64,000 bases of DNA from Candidatus Binatia bacterium (GCA_937925685.1 CALAMI010000005.1:62001-126000); one strand, 5' to 3'; numbered from the stretch's first letter, positions 53,339 through 63,555 are shown. Numbers and translations are program-made. Notes: generated by a model from the letters alone, not told the origin.

Positions 53339-55558
53339 TTACGCGCCGGCGGTTGGTTGCGGTTGAATTGGCAAACGGACCGTGAAGAGAGTTCCCCGAC
53401 CGGGCTGGCTGTCTACTGAAATGTCACCGCCGAAGGCGTCAACTAGGCGTCGGACGATATAGAGCCCTAGCCCTACGCCACCGTGCCCCCGGTGGACCGG
53501 CACCGCAAGTTGCCGGAAGGCCTCGAAAATCAGGTCTTGCTGACCCGGCGGGATACCAATTCCTGTGTCCGACACTCGGAGAACGAGTTTGCCCGGCTCC
53601 AACTGCCCATCGATCAACACCCAACCCGATGGCGTAAACTTGACCGCGTTAGCGAGGAGGTTTTTGACGATGACCTTGAGCTTCACCGCATCCGTAGGCA
53701 CGGGTGGTAAAGTTGGAGGTACAATACACCAGATGTCGAGACCTTCGGGGCGTAGCTGCTCTACGGCTTCACGTACGGTTTGCGCGACGACTTCGGCCAC
53801 CGGTGTTGGCCGCACGTCGAGTGGAACTTTGCCGGATTCGAGCCTGGTCACGTCCAGCGTGGCATTGATAAGATCCAAAAGTTGCAACGCATTGGCGCGT
53901 AGACGACCGATTGCTTCCAGTTGGTCTTGGGTTAAGGCTCCGAGAGCACCCTCCACCAACAAGCCACTGTAGCCGATGATCACGTTGAGCGGCGTGCGCA
54001 GCTCATGCGACATTGTCGCCATGAACTCGGACTTTAGCCGGCTGGCGCGCTCGACTTCCTGCAATAAACGAGCATTGTCCAACGTGAGGGAGGCAAGCAA
54101 GGACAAACCTTGGGCGATGCGCTGCAAAGCGGGCGTTAGCAGGGGCGTTTCCGGGTTTAACCCGACAACGAGGGCACCGGACAGGTGCATGCCCCGCCAC
54201 AATGGGATCACCACTGCGCCGAAAAAATCCTGGGCGAGACGCATAAGCGCCTCGGGGACCCACTGCGCGGCGCTGTCACGGGTGAGAAACACGATTTCGC
54301 GGGCCTCTGCCCGCTGCCACAACGTGGCGACCATGGATTTGTTGACCTCGACCACCTGTATTGCCTGCCAAATCTCAGGGGGAGCGAGGTGCTGCGCGGT
54401 AGGAACGATCCGATCGGATGATTCGTCGGCCCCCCACAATTGCGCCCATGACCCACCCAGGGCCCAAGTTGCTACCCGGCAAAGCGTTTCCGGAAGGTGA
54501 GGGCAGTTCAGAGCCGCAATGATTTCCTCCGCAGCACGTGATAACGTGGAGGCTATCAGCACTTCTTCCCGCAACTGGGTCTGAAAAGCACGCTGCTCGG
54601 TGATGTCCATGGCGACCCCAAGAACCTGCTCCGGTTTGCCTGCGGAGGATAACAGCGGACGCTTGATGGTTCGCAGCCACCGCACTTGGCCGTTGGCATC
54701 CGTGATGCGTTCCTCGGGAATGACTCTTTCCTCTCCGGAGTCGAGAACCTCCAGGTCAATCTTGCGGAAGAAGGCAACCTCTTCCTCGTGCGGATTGAAG
54801 TCAGCATCGGTTTTGCCGATGAGTTCCTCGACGGTCGTTCCATAAACTTCGGCTACAGCCTGGTTCACCAACGTAAACCGCCCCTGCCGGTCTTTGGCAA
54901 AGATGAGGTGGGGATTGATGTCGATGACGGCCCGCAGGAAACCTCGCTGACGCTCGATCTCTTTTTCGCGCTCGAGTCGCCGCTGAAGTTCGTCAGCAGC
55001 CCGTAGCCGGTTGGTCTCGAGTTCCCGGGCAATGTACACCGAAGCGCCCAGAATCACTAGCAAGCCCAGGTATTCACGCAGACGGAACGGACTCAAACCT
55101 CCCTCCGCGGCGTACATCACCACGGGAAAGAGCACTGCCAAAGTGAGCGCGATGATTGTTTGGGGCCGAATGCCCCAAGGTACGAGCGCCGCGCTGCCCA
55201 TGGCGAGCGCCACGAAGATGAACGAGGACGTGTTGGCATCGCCCGTGAAAGCAGCGACTGCTGCACTCACCAAGGCTGCGGTCATCACAGCGGCCACTGC
55301 AGCGGCGACCCACACGGCGCGCGTCGAGTTCCGGCGGTAGAGAGGCACCATGAGAGCACTCAAGAACCCGAGGCCGACCAGGTGTGCGGCTGTCACTGGA
55401 GGTTTTTCCCCAGGTCGAACGATGAGCTCAGCGATGGCGAACCCCGAGAGCGCTACGATCAACAGCCAACCGGCCGTACGTGCACGAGCGACGAGCTGGT
55501 TCAGAGCCTCCTGCCCCAGTTCACCTGCGGCCAGGCTGTTCGGCTGCCTCCCTTCCAT
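53339..55558 (-). CDS. Orphan sensor histidine kinase (membrane, PAS, GAF, HisKA, HATPase)
   Basis: A 739-residue sensor from ATG 55558. Six or so membrane helices occupy residues 25-190. A coiled coil leads to a PAS domain at 205-330 (INPHLIFAKDRQGRFTLVNQ, DITEQRAF), then a GAF-like domain at 345-495 (AQLWGADESSDRIVPTA, VVIPLWRGMHLSGALVVGL). The kinase core has the phosphorylated His in MATMSHELRTPLNVIIGYS, the N box LLANAVKFTPSG, G1 DTGIGIPPG and G2 GGVGLGLYIVRR. No response regulator is adjacent, so the partner is unknown. The signal may be membrane-related or a small molecule bound by GAF/PAS. Confidence 0.92.
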   Translation of the reverse strand: MEGRQPNSLAAGELGQEALNQLVARARTAGWLLIVALSGFAIAELIVRPGEKPPVTAAHLVGLGFLSALMVPLYRRNSTRAVWVAAAVAAVMTAALVSAAVAAFTGDANTSSFIFVALAMGSAALVPWGIRPQTIIALTLAVLFPVVMYAAEGGLSPFRLREYLGLLVILGASVYIARELETNRLRAADELQRRLEREKEIERQRGFLRAVIDINPHLIFAKDRQGRFTLVNQAVAEVYGTTVEELIGKTDADFNPHEEEVAFFRKIDLEVLDSGEERVIPEERITDANGQVRWLRTIKRPLLSSAGKPEQVLGVAMDITEQRAFQTQLREEVLIASTLSRAAEEIIAALNCPHLPETLCRVATWALGGSWAQLWGADESSDRIVPTAQHLAPPEIWQAIQVVEVNKSMVATLWQRAEAREIVFLTRDSAAQWVPEALMRLAQDFFGAVVIPLWRGMHLSGALVVGLNPETPLLTPALQRIAQGLSLLASLTLDNARLLQEVERASRLKSEFMATMSHELRTPLNVIIGYSGLLVEGALGALTQDQLEAIGRLRANALQLLDLINATLDVTRLESGKVPLDVRPTPVAEVVAQTVREAVEQLRPEGLDIWCIVPPTLPPVPTDAVKLKVIVKNLLANAVKFTPSGWVLIDGQLEPGKLVLRVSDTGIGIPPGQQDLIFEAFRQLAVPVHRGHGGVGLGLYIVRRLVDAFGGDISVDSQPGRGTLFTVRLPIQPQPTAGA

Positions 55559-55712
55559 GGTGGTCTTTTTTTGATGGCACGAATTGGTCCAGGCGCGCAA
55601 GCGCTAATTGTTGTGCTGCTGGAGGCAGTGTTTGGTGACTTCATCGGACAAAATTGCGAGAAGACGCCTGTGGTACCTTTGCACGCCGGTTCGCTTGCGT
55701 TTTAATTTGGCC

Positions 55713-56498
55713 ATGGCTCGGAACCGGTGCTGTGCGCGAAGTGCGAGGGTGTTAGCCCTCAGCATGGCTTTGGCCCTAGCGGGCTGTGCGGGAAGGTATG
55801 TGCGCATCGAGGAAAAAGGCATGACTTGCGCAGAAGCCCAGCAGCTTGCCATCGGCGCGGTGCAACGGCTCGGGTACGCGATCGCCGAGGTGACCAAAGC
55901 GGAGCCAGGGAGCCCAGGCGTCGTAATTGGGAGAAGGGAAGAGCCGGGCCGCACTGCTCGCGTGCTCGTACAGGTATTTTGCACGACCATAGGGGCCGAA
56001 ATCGAGGCTAAGGCGGAAGGGCAGGGGCTCGAGGCACTCGACTTCGCCGGCCAGTTCGAGAAAACCTTTTCCGCCATGGCGGCAGCGCGGCCAACGCCCC
56101 GGCCGCTGGCCGAGGTGGGCGTGGATGTGGCGGTTGTAGTCGAACGGCCGACGGCGTCTGGCCTAGGAGTAGACCTAAGCGGGCTAGGTGTGGCGCCGGT
56201 ACACATACGAATTGCCAACCGAACTACGCGGCAATACCGTTTCGAGGGCGCAGCGGTTCAGTTGCAAACCCCCGACGGTCGGCGGGTGGCGCCGCTGCCG
56301 AGCGAAGGCGTACTTGCCAAGGTGCCCGACGAACAGCGGGAAAGCTTCTCCCGGAAGCTCTTGCGCGATCGGACAATTAGCCCCGGAGACACCGTAGAAG
56401 GGTATCTGTTTGTGCCCTTTGGACCATACCGTCGCGCTCGGGTTACGCTCACGGATCTCGAGAACGAAGAGAGCGAAGGATTCTCCATCGAATTCTAA
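55713..56498 (+). CDS. Lipoprotein of unknown function
   Basis: A 261-residue protein from ATG 55713. It has a signal peptide with lipobox LALAGC near residue 25. The first mature half (MTCAEAQQLAIGAVQRLGY, VVIGRREEPGRTARVLVQVF) resembles small outer-membrane lipoproteins. The second half (residues 160-261) has a beta-rich part with VHIRIANRTTRQYRFEGAAV and ISPGDTVEGYLFVPFG, typical of domains that present a surface or bind envelope components. No enzymatic motif. Its stop overlaps the convergent DsbD stop by 4 bases. Confidence 0.6.
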   Translation: MARNRCCARSARVLALSMALALAGCAGRYVRIEEKGMTCAEAQQLAIGAVQRLGYAIAEVTKAEPGSPGVVIGRREEPGRTARVLVQVFCTTIGAEIEAKAEGQGLEALDFAGQFEKTFSAMAAARPTPRPLAEVGVDVAVVVERPTASGLGVDLSGLGVAPVHIRIANRTTRQYRFEGAAVQLQTPDGRRVAPLPSEGVLAKVPDEQRESFSRKLLRDRTISPGDTVEGYLFVPFGPYRRARVTLTDLENEESEGFSIEF

Positions 56499-58225
56499 CT
56501 CGGCTCGGGAAAACCGCGACTGAGCTGGGAGACGAGTTTTCCCATGGCCAAGGCCAGTTCCTCTGCGCCAACGTAACCCACCAGCCGTTGGACCTCGCGC
56601 CCATGAGCGTCGAGAAGCACAATGGTAGGCACGCCGCGAACTTCGAAGCGCTCCGTCACTGCTTTGGTTTGCTCGTTCTCGAGGGTAAGGTCGGCTCGCA
56701 GCATGACAAAGGTTTGAGCAAAGTGGCTGACGCGCTGGTCGGCAAACGTCGTTGCTTCCATCTCGTGACACGGGATGCACCAGTCGGCCACGAAGTCGAT
56801 GAGCACGGGCCGACCCTCGTTGCGCGCACGTTCGAGAGCTCCCTCCGAGTACGCTTCCCAGCGAATCGTCCCTCCCCGCGCGGGAGGCAAGACGAGCCAG
56901 GTGCCAAGGAGGACCAGTGCCACTCCAACCATCTGTTGAAACACGCGGAATGCGCGGCTGACCGACGCTGTGCGCGGAAACCATCCCAGTACGATCGCGG
57001 CTGCAAAAGCTACCGCCGCGTACGCAAACGATACGCCGCGACGCGGCAGCAGTGGGGCAACGAAGTACACCGCGAGCGTCAGCAGTACGAATCCGAATAA
57101 TCGTTCTACCCAAAGCAGCCACTCACCGGAACGCGGAAGTGCACGAAGCGAACTGGCGACCAGGGCGAGCGCGAAATAAGGAAGCCCTAGTCCGATACCA
57201 AGCGCCGTGAACAGTTGTACCCCAAGCCATGGGTCACCCTTTTGCCCGACAAAAAGGAGGAGCCCCACGACCACGGGGCCCACGCAGGGGGCCGCCACCA
57301 CTCCCATACTGGCCCCCATGGCAAACGCACCAAGAACACCAGGCATCGCGCTCCCGAGGTGGCGGCTAAAGAACCCTGGCAGCCGAAATTGGTACAACCC
57401 GAACGCACTCATCGCGAGCAGCACCATGAGCGCTGCCAGAGCAAGCAGGATCCACGGTTGCTGTAGCCATGCCCCAAACATCCCTCCGGAAAGCGCGGCG
57501 GCAACCCCCAAGGTGACAAAACTTACGACGATGCCGATGACGTAAGCGAGCGCCAATAGCGCGCGGCGAAAGGCCGTGCTCTGCGATTGCCGGCCGAAGT
57601 ACGCCAGGGTCACGGAAATCAGGGGATAGACGCATGGAGTGAAGTTGAGACCGAGCCCAAGCAGCGCGATAAACAAAAGAGTCGCTAGTTGTCCCCGCTC
57701 GATCCACCAAACCGTAAGATCGGGCCCATCGATCGGAGCGATTGACGGCAGTTGCGTCACCCCAGCCTCGGCTCGGTCAGCCACGGGTAGCACGAGGTGC
57801 GCCGTAGCGGTGCGAGGCGGTGCACAGGTCGTATCGGTGCACGCTTGGTATCGCAGGTGCGCACTCACCGAAACTTCGGACCCGGCGAAATCTTTATCCA
57901 CGGTCAGTGTTGTCGTGATGCGAACGTTCCCTTGGTAGACTTTTAAAACCTTGTTGGGGGCGAAGGCGAAGCTCCGGCCCTCGGCCGGTGGGTACTGGGG
58001 AGCACCGGCGCGCACGCCTTCCGGAAGTTCGAAAGCAAGTTCGGTCGGAATCAGGAACGGCTCGTCGGGCTCGTTCCCATGGATGTGCCATCCCGGTAAG
58101 ATCCGCACCTGCGCCTCGATCGGAATACTGCCACCACGGATCGCGCTCGGCGCTACCGAGCGGACCGTGACTTCGACAACTTCCGAAGGGCCTGCCGCGA
58201 TGCTGAGCAGCGCAGCAAGGAGCAT
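56495..58225 (-). CDS. dsbD: Thiol:disulfide interchange protein DsbD
   Basis: A 576-residue inner-membrane protein from ATG 58225 (a GTG at 58240 is equally possible). It has an N-terminal periplasmic domain with the DsbD-alpha Cys pair in YQACTDTTCAPP, an eight-helix membrane part with the key cysteines in NFTPCVYPLI and AAPCVGPVVVG, and a C-terminal thioredoxin domain with the ADWCIPCHEME active site. DsbD carries electrons from cytoplasmic thioredoxin to the periplasm, which fits a cell making many c-type cytochromes. It is convergent with the lipoprotein gene and divergent from the outer-membrane protein gene. Confidence 0.92.
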   Translation of the reverse strand: MLLAALLSIAAGPSEVVEVTVRSVAPSAIRGGSIPIEAQVRILPGWHIHGNEPDEPFLIPTELAFELPEGVRAGAPQYPPAEGRSFAFAPNKVLKVYQGNVRITTTLTVDKDFAGSEVSVSAHLRYQACTDTTCAPPRTATAHLVLPVADRAEAGVTQLPSIAPIDGPDLTVWWIERGQLATLLFIALLGLGLNFTPCVYPLISVTLAYFGRQSQSTAFRRALLALAYVIGIVVSFVTLGVAAALSGGMFGAWLQQPWILLALAALMVLLAMSAFGLYQFRLPGFFSRHLGSAMPGVLGAFAMGASMGVVAAPCVGPVVVGLLLFVGQKGDPWLGVQLFTALGIGLGLPYFALALVASSLRALPRSGEWLLWVERLFGFVLLTLAVYFVAPLLPRRGVSFAYAAVAFAAAIVLGWFPRTASVSRAFRVFQQMVGVALVLLGTWLVLPPARGGTIRWEAYSEGALERARNEGRPVLIDFVADWCIPCHEMEATTFADQRVSHFAQTFVMLRADLTLENEQTKAVTERFEVRGVPTIVLLDAHGREVQRLVGYVGAEELALAMGKLVSQLSRGFPEPS

Positions 58226-58339
58226 CTGCACCGTGCGCACGTGTTGGGTGCAAGCACAGTCCCCCGTGGCTTGCAATTGCCCGCTGGGTTGAGGATAGGC
58301 ACTGGCGTAAGGCCGAAACGCTTCCCTGAAGGAGGTCCA

Positions 58340-59215
58340 ATGCTGCAGCAGTGGCGGTGGATGTGTGCGGCGGTAGCGTGGGTGCCCACGGCGGCGCTGT
58401 GTCAGGGCATGTCTCTGCAACCCTTATCCACGCATGACGCGCGGGTGTTGTCGGACGGTCGTGCCGAGGTGGCGCTGTCCGTTGCCTATCAGCGCAACGA
58501 GCGTTTCCCGTTTTTTACCGCGCCCGGGACCTTGCGCTTCCAAAACCGTTGGCACCTACCGCGGCTTGGCTTTCGCGCTGGCGCGGCAGACTGGGTAGAA
58601 ATCGAAGCGGAATACGAAACGATCTACCTAGAGGAGGAGACCGTACGCGGCGAAGCGAACTGGCAATACGGTTCGGGAGATGCACGCTTGCACACGAAGG
58701 TGCGCGTGCGGGACGACATGGATCCTTGGCCAGCCATCGCGGTACGCTTTGGCTCTAAGCTGCCGAATGCCAATAGAGATGACCGGCTGGGCACTGATGA
58801 GACCGACTTCGACATCTTGGCGCTGGTGTCGAAAGACGTGGGGTGGTGGCGTCTCCACGCAAACTTGGGCATCTTGCTGTTAGGTAATCCCGGCCAAATG
58901 CTCGGCCAGCGCTTTGGACCTGGCGGGCAAGACGACCTGTTCGTCTACGCGCTGGCCGTGGAAGGACCACCGTGGGAATTGGTGAGAGCAGATGCGGTAC
59001 AACTGCGCTTGCTCGCTGAGGTGTCCGGCCTTTCCGGGTCACGATTTGGCAACGACCGCGCACGTTTTTCTTCCGGAATTCGTCTCCTGCACGGCGTCAC
59101 CGCCATGTTTTTGGGTGCGAGCGTGGGACTCGACCGTGCCAGCGAGGACTTCGGCCTCCGCTTCGGCATGACCTATGAGTGGGACTTGAGTGCTTGGGTC
59201 GAAAAAATTCAGTGA
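58340..59215 (+). CDS. Outer-membrane beta-barrel-like protein
   Basis: A 291-residue protein from ATG 58340, with GGAGG upstream. A signal peptide (MCAAVAWVPTAALC) precedes alternating, aromatic-rich strands with conserved-looking segments RLGFRAGAADWVEIEAEYET, RLHTKVRVRDD, PAIAVRFGSKLPNANRDDRL and FGLRFGMTYEWDLSAWV at the C-terminus. Repeated short beta strands with aromatic girdles suggest an outer-membrane barrel of about 12-14 strands. No specific family is clear; it may be a channel or a phenol-degradation-type transporter. It is divergent from dsbD with 114 bases between starts. Confidence 0.6.
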   Translation: MLQQWRWMCAAVAWVPTAALCQGMSLQPLSTHDARVLSDGRAEVALSVAYQRNERFPFFTAPGTLRFQNRWHLPRLGFRAGAADWVEIEAEYETIYLEEETVRGEANWQYGSGDARLHTKVRVRDDMDPWPAIAVRFGSKLPNANRDDRLGTDETDFDILALVSKDVGWWRLHANLGILLLGNPGQMLGQRFGPGGQDDLFVYALAVEGPPWELVRADAVQLRLLAEVSGLSGSRFGNDRARFSSGIRLLHGVTAMFLGASVGLDRASEDFGLRFGMTYEWDLSAWVEKIQ

Positions 59216-59287
59216 ATGACACATTGTGCGTGCCGCGCCGCCGGCAAGCCGGAAAACGCAAAGAACCCGCCACGGAATCTTCTGCCG

Positions 59288-60508
59288 TTACCTCCCACTG
59301 CGGCGGCTGGGTGACTTTGGCGGGCGAAGTTGTCGGGGGGACTCGCTGGCCTTACCCGTAGGCACCGGGATCGGTACGCACTCCACGATTTCCAGTCCAT
59401 AGCCAGGTAAACTCACCAGATGCCGTGGGTAGTTGCTGAGTAAACGGATTTTGCGGACGCCGACGTCGCGCAAGATTTGTGCACCGATTCCGTAGTCGCG
59501 AAAAGCACGTTGGCGGGTTTCCGGGTCGGTACTCGGGTTGCGAGCCATTTGCTTCTGAAGGTGAGCGAGTTCTGCTCCGCGTCCCTCCCGCCGCAAGTAC
59601 ACGATGACGCCCTTGCCAGCCTCGCCAATCATGCGCATGGATTCTTGCAACAATGCCGCCGTATTTTGCTCGGCCATGTTGAACACGTCCCCGGGAAGGA
59701 ATTCCGCATGGGCACGCACGAGCACGGGCTGGTCGGGAGAGATGTCTCCTTTCACCAAGGCGACGTGTTCGCCACTGTCGACATCGGTGTGGTACACGAA
59801 GATCTTGAACTCGCCGCCGTAGCGGCTGTCGAGCCTGGCTTCGGCCACGCGGTGAACCAAAGAGTCATGGCGCAATCGGTACTGTACGAGGTCGGCAATG
59901 GTACAGATTTTCACGTTGTGGGTGGCAGCAAAGCGCTCGAGGTCCGGAAGGCGAGCCATCGTGCCGTCATCTTTCATGATTTCGCAAATGACTGCCGCGG
60001 GCCGCAATCCAGCGAGACGGGCGAGGTCGACCGAACCTTCGGTTTGGCCGGTGCGTACCAATACACCCCCACGTCGGGCCATCAGCGGGAACACATGGCC
60101 TGGGGTGACCAGGTCACTGGGGCGTGTTCCTTCGCGCACCGCCACCCGGATCGTGTGGGCTCGGTCCGCAGCACTGACGCCGGTGGTGATGCCATGCCGC
60201 GCGTCGATCGACACGGTAAAGGCTGTGCCCAGGGGAGCGCGGTTCTCAGCCACCATCATAGGTAGGCCGAGTTCCCGGACACGCTCCTCGGTGAGGGCGA
60301 GGCAAATAAGCCCGCGGCCATACTTGCTCATGAAGTTGATGGCTTCGGGGGTGACCTTCTCGGCCGCGAGGCAAAGGTCGCCCTCGTTCTCGCGGTTTTC
60401 GTCGTCCATGAGGATGACCATCTTGCCGGCACGGAAGTCGGCGAGGCACTCTTCGACGGAGTGTACCCGCGGGGAGCGTCTAGCCGGTAAGCGTACAGCG
60501 GTGAACAT
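59288..60508 (-). CDS. ribBA: RibBA: DHBP synthase with GTP-cyclohydrolase-II-like domain lacking Zn cysteines
   Basis: A 406-residue protein from ATG 60508 (TTG 60514 possible). Residues 1-205 are DHBP synthase with [41 protein letters not shown] and [16 protein letters not shown]. Two points are odd. The motif usually GHTEA reads GQTEG, so a His metal ligand is Gln. In the C-terminal GTP cyclohydrolase II part the segment that normally carries three zinc-binding cysteines reads [18 protein letters not shown] with no Cys, so GTP cyclohydrolase activity is doubtful. Related bacterial RibBA proteins with a lost cyclohydrolase are known. The rest of the domain, including [22 protein letters not shown] and LLSNYP, is well kept. 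Confidence 0.85.
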   Translation of the reverse strand: MFTAVRLPARRSPRVHSVEECLADFRAGKMVILMDDENRENEGDLCLAAEKVTPEAINFMSKYGRGLICLALTEERVRELGLPMMVAENRAPLGTAFTVSIDARHGITTGVSAADRAHTIRVAVREGTRPSDLVTPGHVFPLMARRGGVLVRTGQTEGSVDLARLAGLRPAAVICEIMKDDGTMARLPDLERFAATHNVKICTIADLVQYRLRHDSLVHRVAEARLDSRYGGEFKIFVYHTDVDSGEHVALVKGDISPDQPVLVRAHAEFLPGDVFNMAEQNTAALLQESMRMIGEAGKGVIVYLRREGRGAELAHLQKQMARNPSTDPETRQRAFRDYGIGAQILRDVGVRKIRLLSNYPRHLVSLPGYGLEIVECVPIPVPTGKASESPRQLRPPKSPSRRSGR

Positions 60509-61191
60509 GTGCAAGGCATATAGCTCACGTGCACCGCTTGGGGCTAGACGCCCTCCTTCGATGCTGACAATCGGAGGCCAGCACCGTGTCCTTGCCAGAG
60601 CCCCTCTTGTTTGTAGCGTTTGGCTGCAGACAGGAAACGGCTCGCAACTGGATGGCGCGGAGGGGCGCCGAAGGCTCGATGGACGCGCAGTGTCCTCGCA
60701 TGCCCCGCGGAGGCGACGGCCGCTGGTTGCTTGAGTCCAGCTGGAAGGGAAGCAGGTGGGAGCACGAGTTCCTACAGGGCCTTGTTCCTTCTAGTGGCGC
60801 TGGCGTTGTCGGATGCGTGGCAGTTCTCAAGCGCATAGCACCCCTGGTAGTGGACGAGTCCGCAGGGCACGGGGACCGGGCCGGCTGTCTCGGCCCGCTT
60901 CTTCCCGGTGGGTGTGCTTGGCTGCCAGGCTATCGTGGTGCTTCCTCGAGGTGTGCGATGACACGAGGGCACACGATTCCCGTGCGGAGCGAGCCAGCGA
61001 GTAAGGCTTTCCTTACCGTAGGGGAGACGACCACCTGTTTACGTTGATGGCCTCGGGAAAACATCGCCAGGAAATAATTCTTGCCCTGTGATTGCGCTGG
61101 CGGGAGCGGCGGTGTACCACGGAAGTCGAGCTCTTGCTCCCCTAGCCGCGGGCGTGAAAAATCGCGGCCTTTTTGGAAAGGAGCCCCCTAC
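60509..61191. other. Intergenic, no gene seen
   Basis: About 680 bases between divergent ribBA and the dockerin-like gene. The longest frame (60586-61047, plus) has no motif. I looked for an FMN riboswitch upstream of ribBA on the minus strand and did not recognise one. Confidence 0.45.
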
Positions 61192-63555
61192 ATGATGCAG
61201 GCGAGACTAGCTCCGCAGTCACTGACGAACCACACTGGCCGGACGCAGCGACTTCGGTGGCTCGCTAAACTGAGCGTATTTGTGTTGTGCCTGGTGCCGT
61301 ATCGACCTTCGCTGGTTGGCGCCGCTGAGTGCCCTGGGGATTGCGGAGGAGACGGCACGGTGACGGTAAACGAGGTGGTGATCCTGGTGCGCATTGCCCT
61401 GCAGCAAACGCACGTGACGCAGTGCCAAGCCGGGGACCTGAACGGCGATGGCCAGATCACGGTGGATGAAATCGTACAAGCTGTCCGCGCCGTGCTCGTC
61501 GGCTGTCGGCTGCCGACGCCGCCGATGAATGGAGCGACGCCCACCCCCACGCTCGCTCCCAGTTTCACGCCAACGCAGAGCCGTACGGCAACCAGGACCG
61601 CGCCGCCAACGGCGACCGCTACGGTAACGCGTACCACTACGGCCACGCGCACCGTGACCCCCACTTCTTTGATCTCGCCAACCCACACAGCCACGCGAAC
61701 CTCGACACCGATCGTCACGGTTACCCCTAGCCCAACGGCTTCTCCCAGCCGTACCGTCAGCGGCACAGCGAGCGCGACGGCCACGGTCGCATTGCTGACG
61801 CCGACAGCGACGCCCACATGCGTTGGCCTTCCCACGGGTGCAGTGGCTTGGTGGCCGCTCGATGACCCGGGCGGGGCGACGTTAGTGGTCGACATTGGCG
61901 GGTCGGCTCACCACGGTGCACCGACGCCGGGCCCGGTTTCTTCCTCGTTCGGTGGCGGCCCGGTGACAGTTCCCGGTCAGATGCTCACGGCGCTCTACTT
62001 CTTTTCCGGCAGCGAGCTGGTGGAGGTGGCACCCGCGCCGCAGTTCGATTTGGCACAAGCCAGCTACACGATCGATGCTTGGTTTGCCGCATACCTCCCC
62101 GGTACTCCAGGCTTCGGTGGATTGCCGAACTGGTTCGCCGGGCAGGCGATCGACTATGCCATCGTCGACAAAGTGGATCCGAATACGAACAGCGGTATTG
62201 CCTTTACCGTGCGAACGGACGCCAATCCGGCCTTGCCCCCCAATGCACCGACAGGTTTTACGGTCAGCGTGGAGGCGAAGCTTTGCTTGCACGAGGGGAC
62301 GGCGTCGTCGTGTGTCCCCTTGTACCAAGGCACTGCCGTCTGGGATGCAGCGACATTATCTTTCCAGCCCCTGAACCCTCCCTGGCCGTACAGTGGGCAA
62401 TGGCTGCACGTGGCCGTGGCGGTCGACCGCGCCACCAACAGCGTGCAGTTTTTCTTGAACGGAGCCTCTTTGGGTGCTCCCTTGGTGCCTGCAGCCGGCG
62501 TGAGCAACAATACCTTGCCGCTGTGGATCGGCAGATCGCGCTTGCAACCGAGCGGGTTCGAGTTCGCCTTGGACGAGATCGAGATCTTCGATCGGGCGCT
62601 GTCCCCTTCGGAGATTGCAAGCCTGGCGGGCCTTGGTGGCAAGTGCAAGACCCCGACTCCCTCGCCAACGAAATCCGCTGCGACCCCAACGGCGACGTTC
62701 GAGGGGGAGTGTCGTTTTGTGGGGCCGAGGATGTGTGGCGGAAGCTGCCCCAACCCCAACGAGGTGTGCATGCCGAAGCCGGACGACTCGGGATGCCAGT
62801 GCGTCCCAGTGGAGCCAATCACTCCAACGGCGACGAGAAGCCCTGAATGTCCGGGTGCGATTTGCACGCCCACTCCAAGCCGCACCGCCACCCGTACCCC
62901 GACGTTGACTCCGCGCCCGAGCCATTCGCCGACGCGAACTCTCACGCCGTCTCTCTCACCCACGCGCACGTCAACTTCGATCCTTTCACCGACGCCCACT
63001 CGCACAGTAACCTCAACGCCGCCGCCGAGTTACACTCCTACGGCGCGGCCGACAGTCACAGGAACGCGCACGCCAACCCCAAGATCCACGGCTACCTTCA
63101 CTGTGGCTTCCACGGCGAGCGCTACGCGCTCGCCCACTGCGACGCCTACGCCATGTTTTGGCGAGGTCTGTGTCACCAAGTTCTGGGATCTCAATGGCAA
63201 TGGCCAAAACGACAACGAGCCGGGCCTGGCCGGTTGGACCTTTCAGTTCTTCGATCAGAACAATGCGCTTGTGACCACGGTGGTGACGGGCCCGAGCGGT
63301 ACGATGTGTACGGGAATCCCTGGCGCAGCGGCGTACTCGGTGCACGAGGTTTTACAGGGGAGCTGCGTGCAAACGTATCCTCCGCCGCCGGGCACGCACG
63401 CCATTTTTGTGGAGTGCGGTCAGCTTTTGCACCTTCAGTTTGGCAACCGCTGTCCGCAGCCGACCTTCAGTGTGACGCCGTCGCCGACACGTACCTTGAC
63501 GCCGACACGCACACCGACCCGCACCCCCACCTCGTTCGGGGGACCCATTGACTGA
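61192..63555 (+). CDS. Secreted dockerin-like / LamG / Thr-Pro-linker / SdrD-B-like protein
   Basis: A 787-residue protein from ATG 61192, with AAGGAG upstream. A signal peptide precedes a Cys-flanked dockerin-like pair (CPGDCGGDGTVTVNEVV, then DLNGDGQITVDEIV) at residues 48-105. A Thr/Pro/Ser linker follows, then a LamG/concanavalin-like domain (residues 215-480) with GAVAWWPLDDP, YTIDAWFAAYLPG and LDEIEIFDRALSPSEI. A small Cys-rich module (MCGGSCPNPNEVC) sits between two more Thr/Pro linkers. A final SdrD-B/SpaA-like domain (VCVTKFWDLNGNGQNDNEPG) and a Thr/Pro tail end it. It is an extracellular modular protein, probably carbohydrate-binding or surface-attached; no catalytic domain is seen. 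Confidence 0.78.
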   Translation: MMQARLAPQSLTNHTGRTQRLRWLAKLSVFVLCLVPYRPSLVGAAECPGDCGGDGTVTVNEVVILVRIALQQTHVTQCQAGDLNGDGQITVDEIVQAVRAVLVGCRLPTPPMNGATPTPTLAPSFTPTQSRTATRTAPPTATATVTRTTTATRTVTPTSLISPTHTATRTSTPIVTVTPSPTASPSRTVSGTASATATVALLTPTATPTCVGLPTGAVAWWPLDDPGGATLVVDIGGSAHHGAPTPGPVSSSFGGGPVTVPGQMLTALYFFSGSELVEVAPAPQFDLAQASYTIDAWFAAYLPGTPGFGGLPNWFAGQAIDYAIVDKVDPNTNSGIAFTVRTDANPALPPNAPTGFTVSVEAKLCLHEGTASSCVPLYQGTAVWDAATLSFQPLNPPWPYSGQWLHVAVAVDRATNSVQFFLNGASLGAPLVPAAGVSNNTLPLWIGRSRLQPSGFEFALDEIEIFDRALSPSEIASLAGLGGKCKTPTPSPTKSAATPTATFEGECRFVGPRMCGGSCPNPNEVCMPKPDDSGCQCVPVEPITPTATRSPECPGAICTPTPSRTATRTPTLTPRPSHSPTRTLTPSLSPTRTSTSILSPTPTRTVTSTPPPSYTPTARPTVTGTRTPTPRSTATFTVASTASATRSPTATPTPCFGEVCVTKFWDLNGNGQNDNEPGLAGWTFQFFDQNNALVTTVVTGPSGTMCTGIPGAAAYSVHEVLQGSCVQTYPPPPGTHAIFVECGQLLHLQFGNRCPQPTFSVTPSPTRTLTPTRTPTRTPTSFGGPID

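Noticed and set aside
60509-60700. FMN riboswitch upstream of ribBA
   Set aside because: I looked for the conserved RFN-element blocks on the minus strand and did not find them.
60586-61047. 153-codon plus-strand frame between ribBA and the dockerin-like gene
   Set aside because: No family motif and no Shine-Dalgarno sequence; composition is like non-coding DNA.
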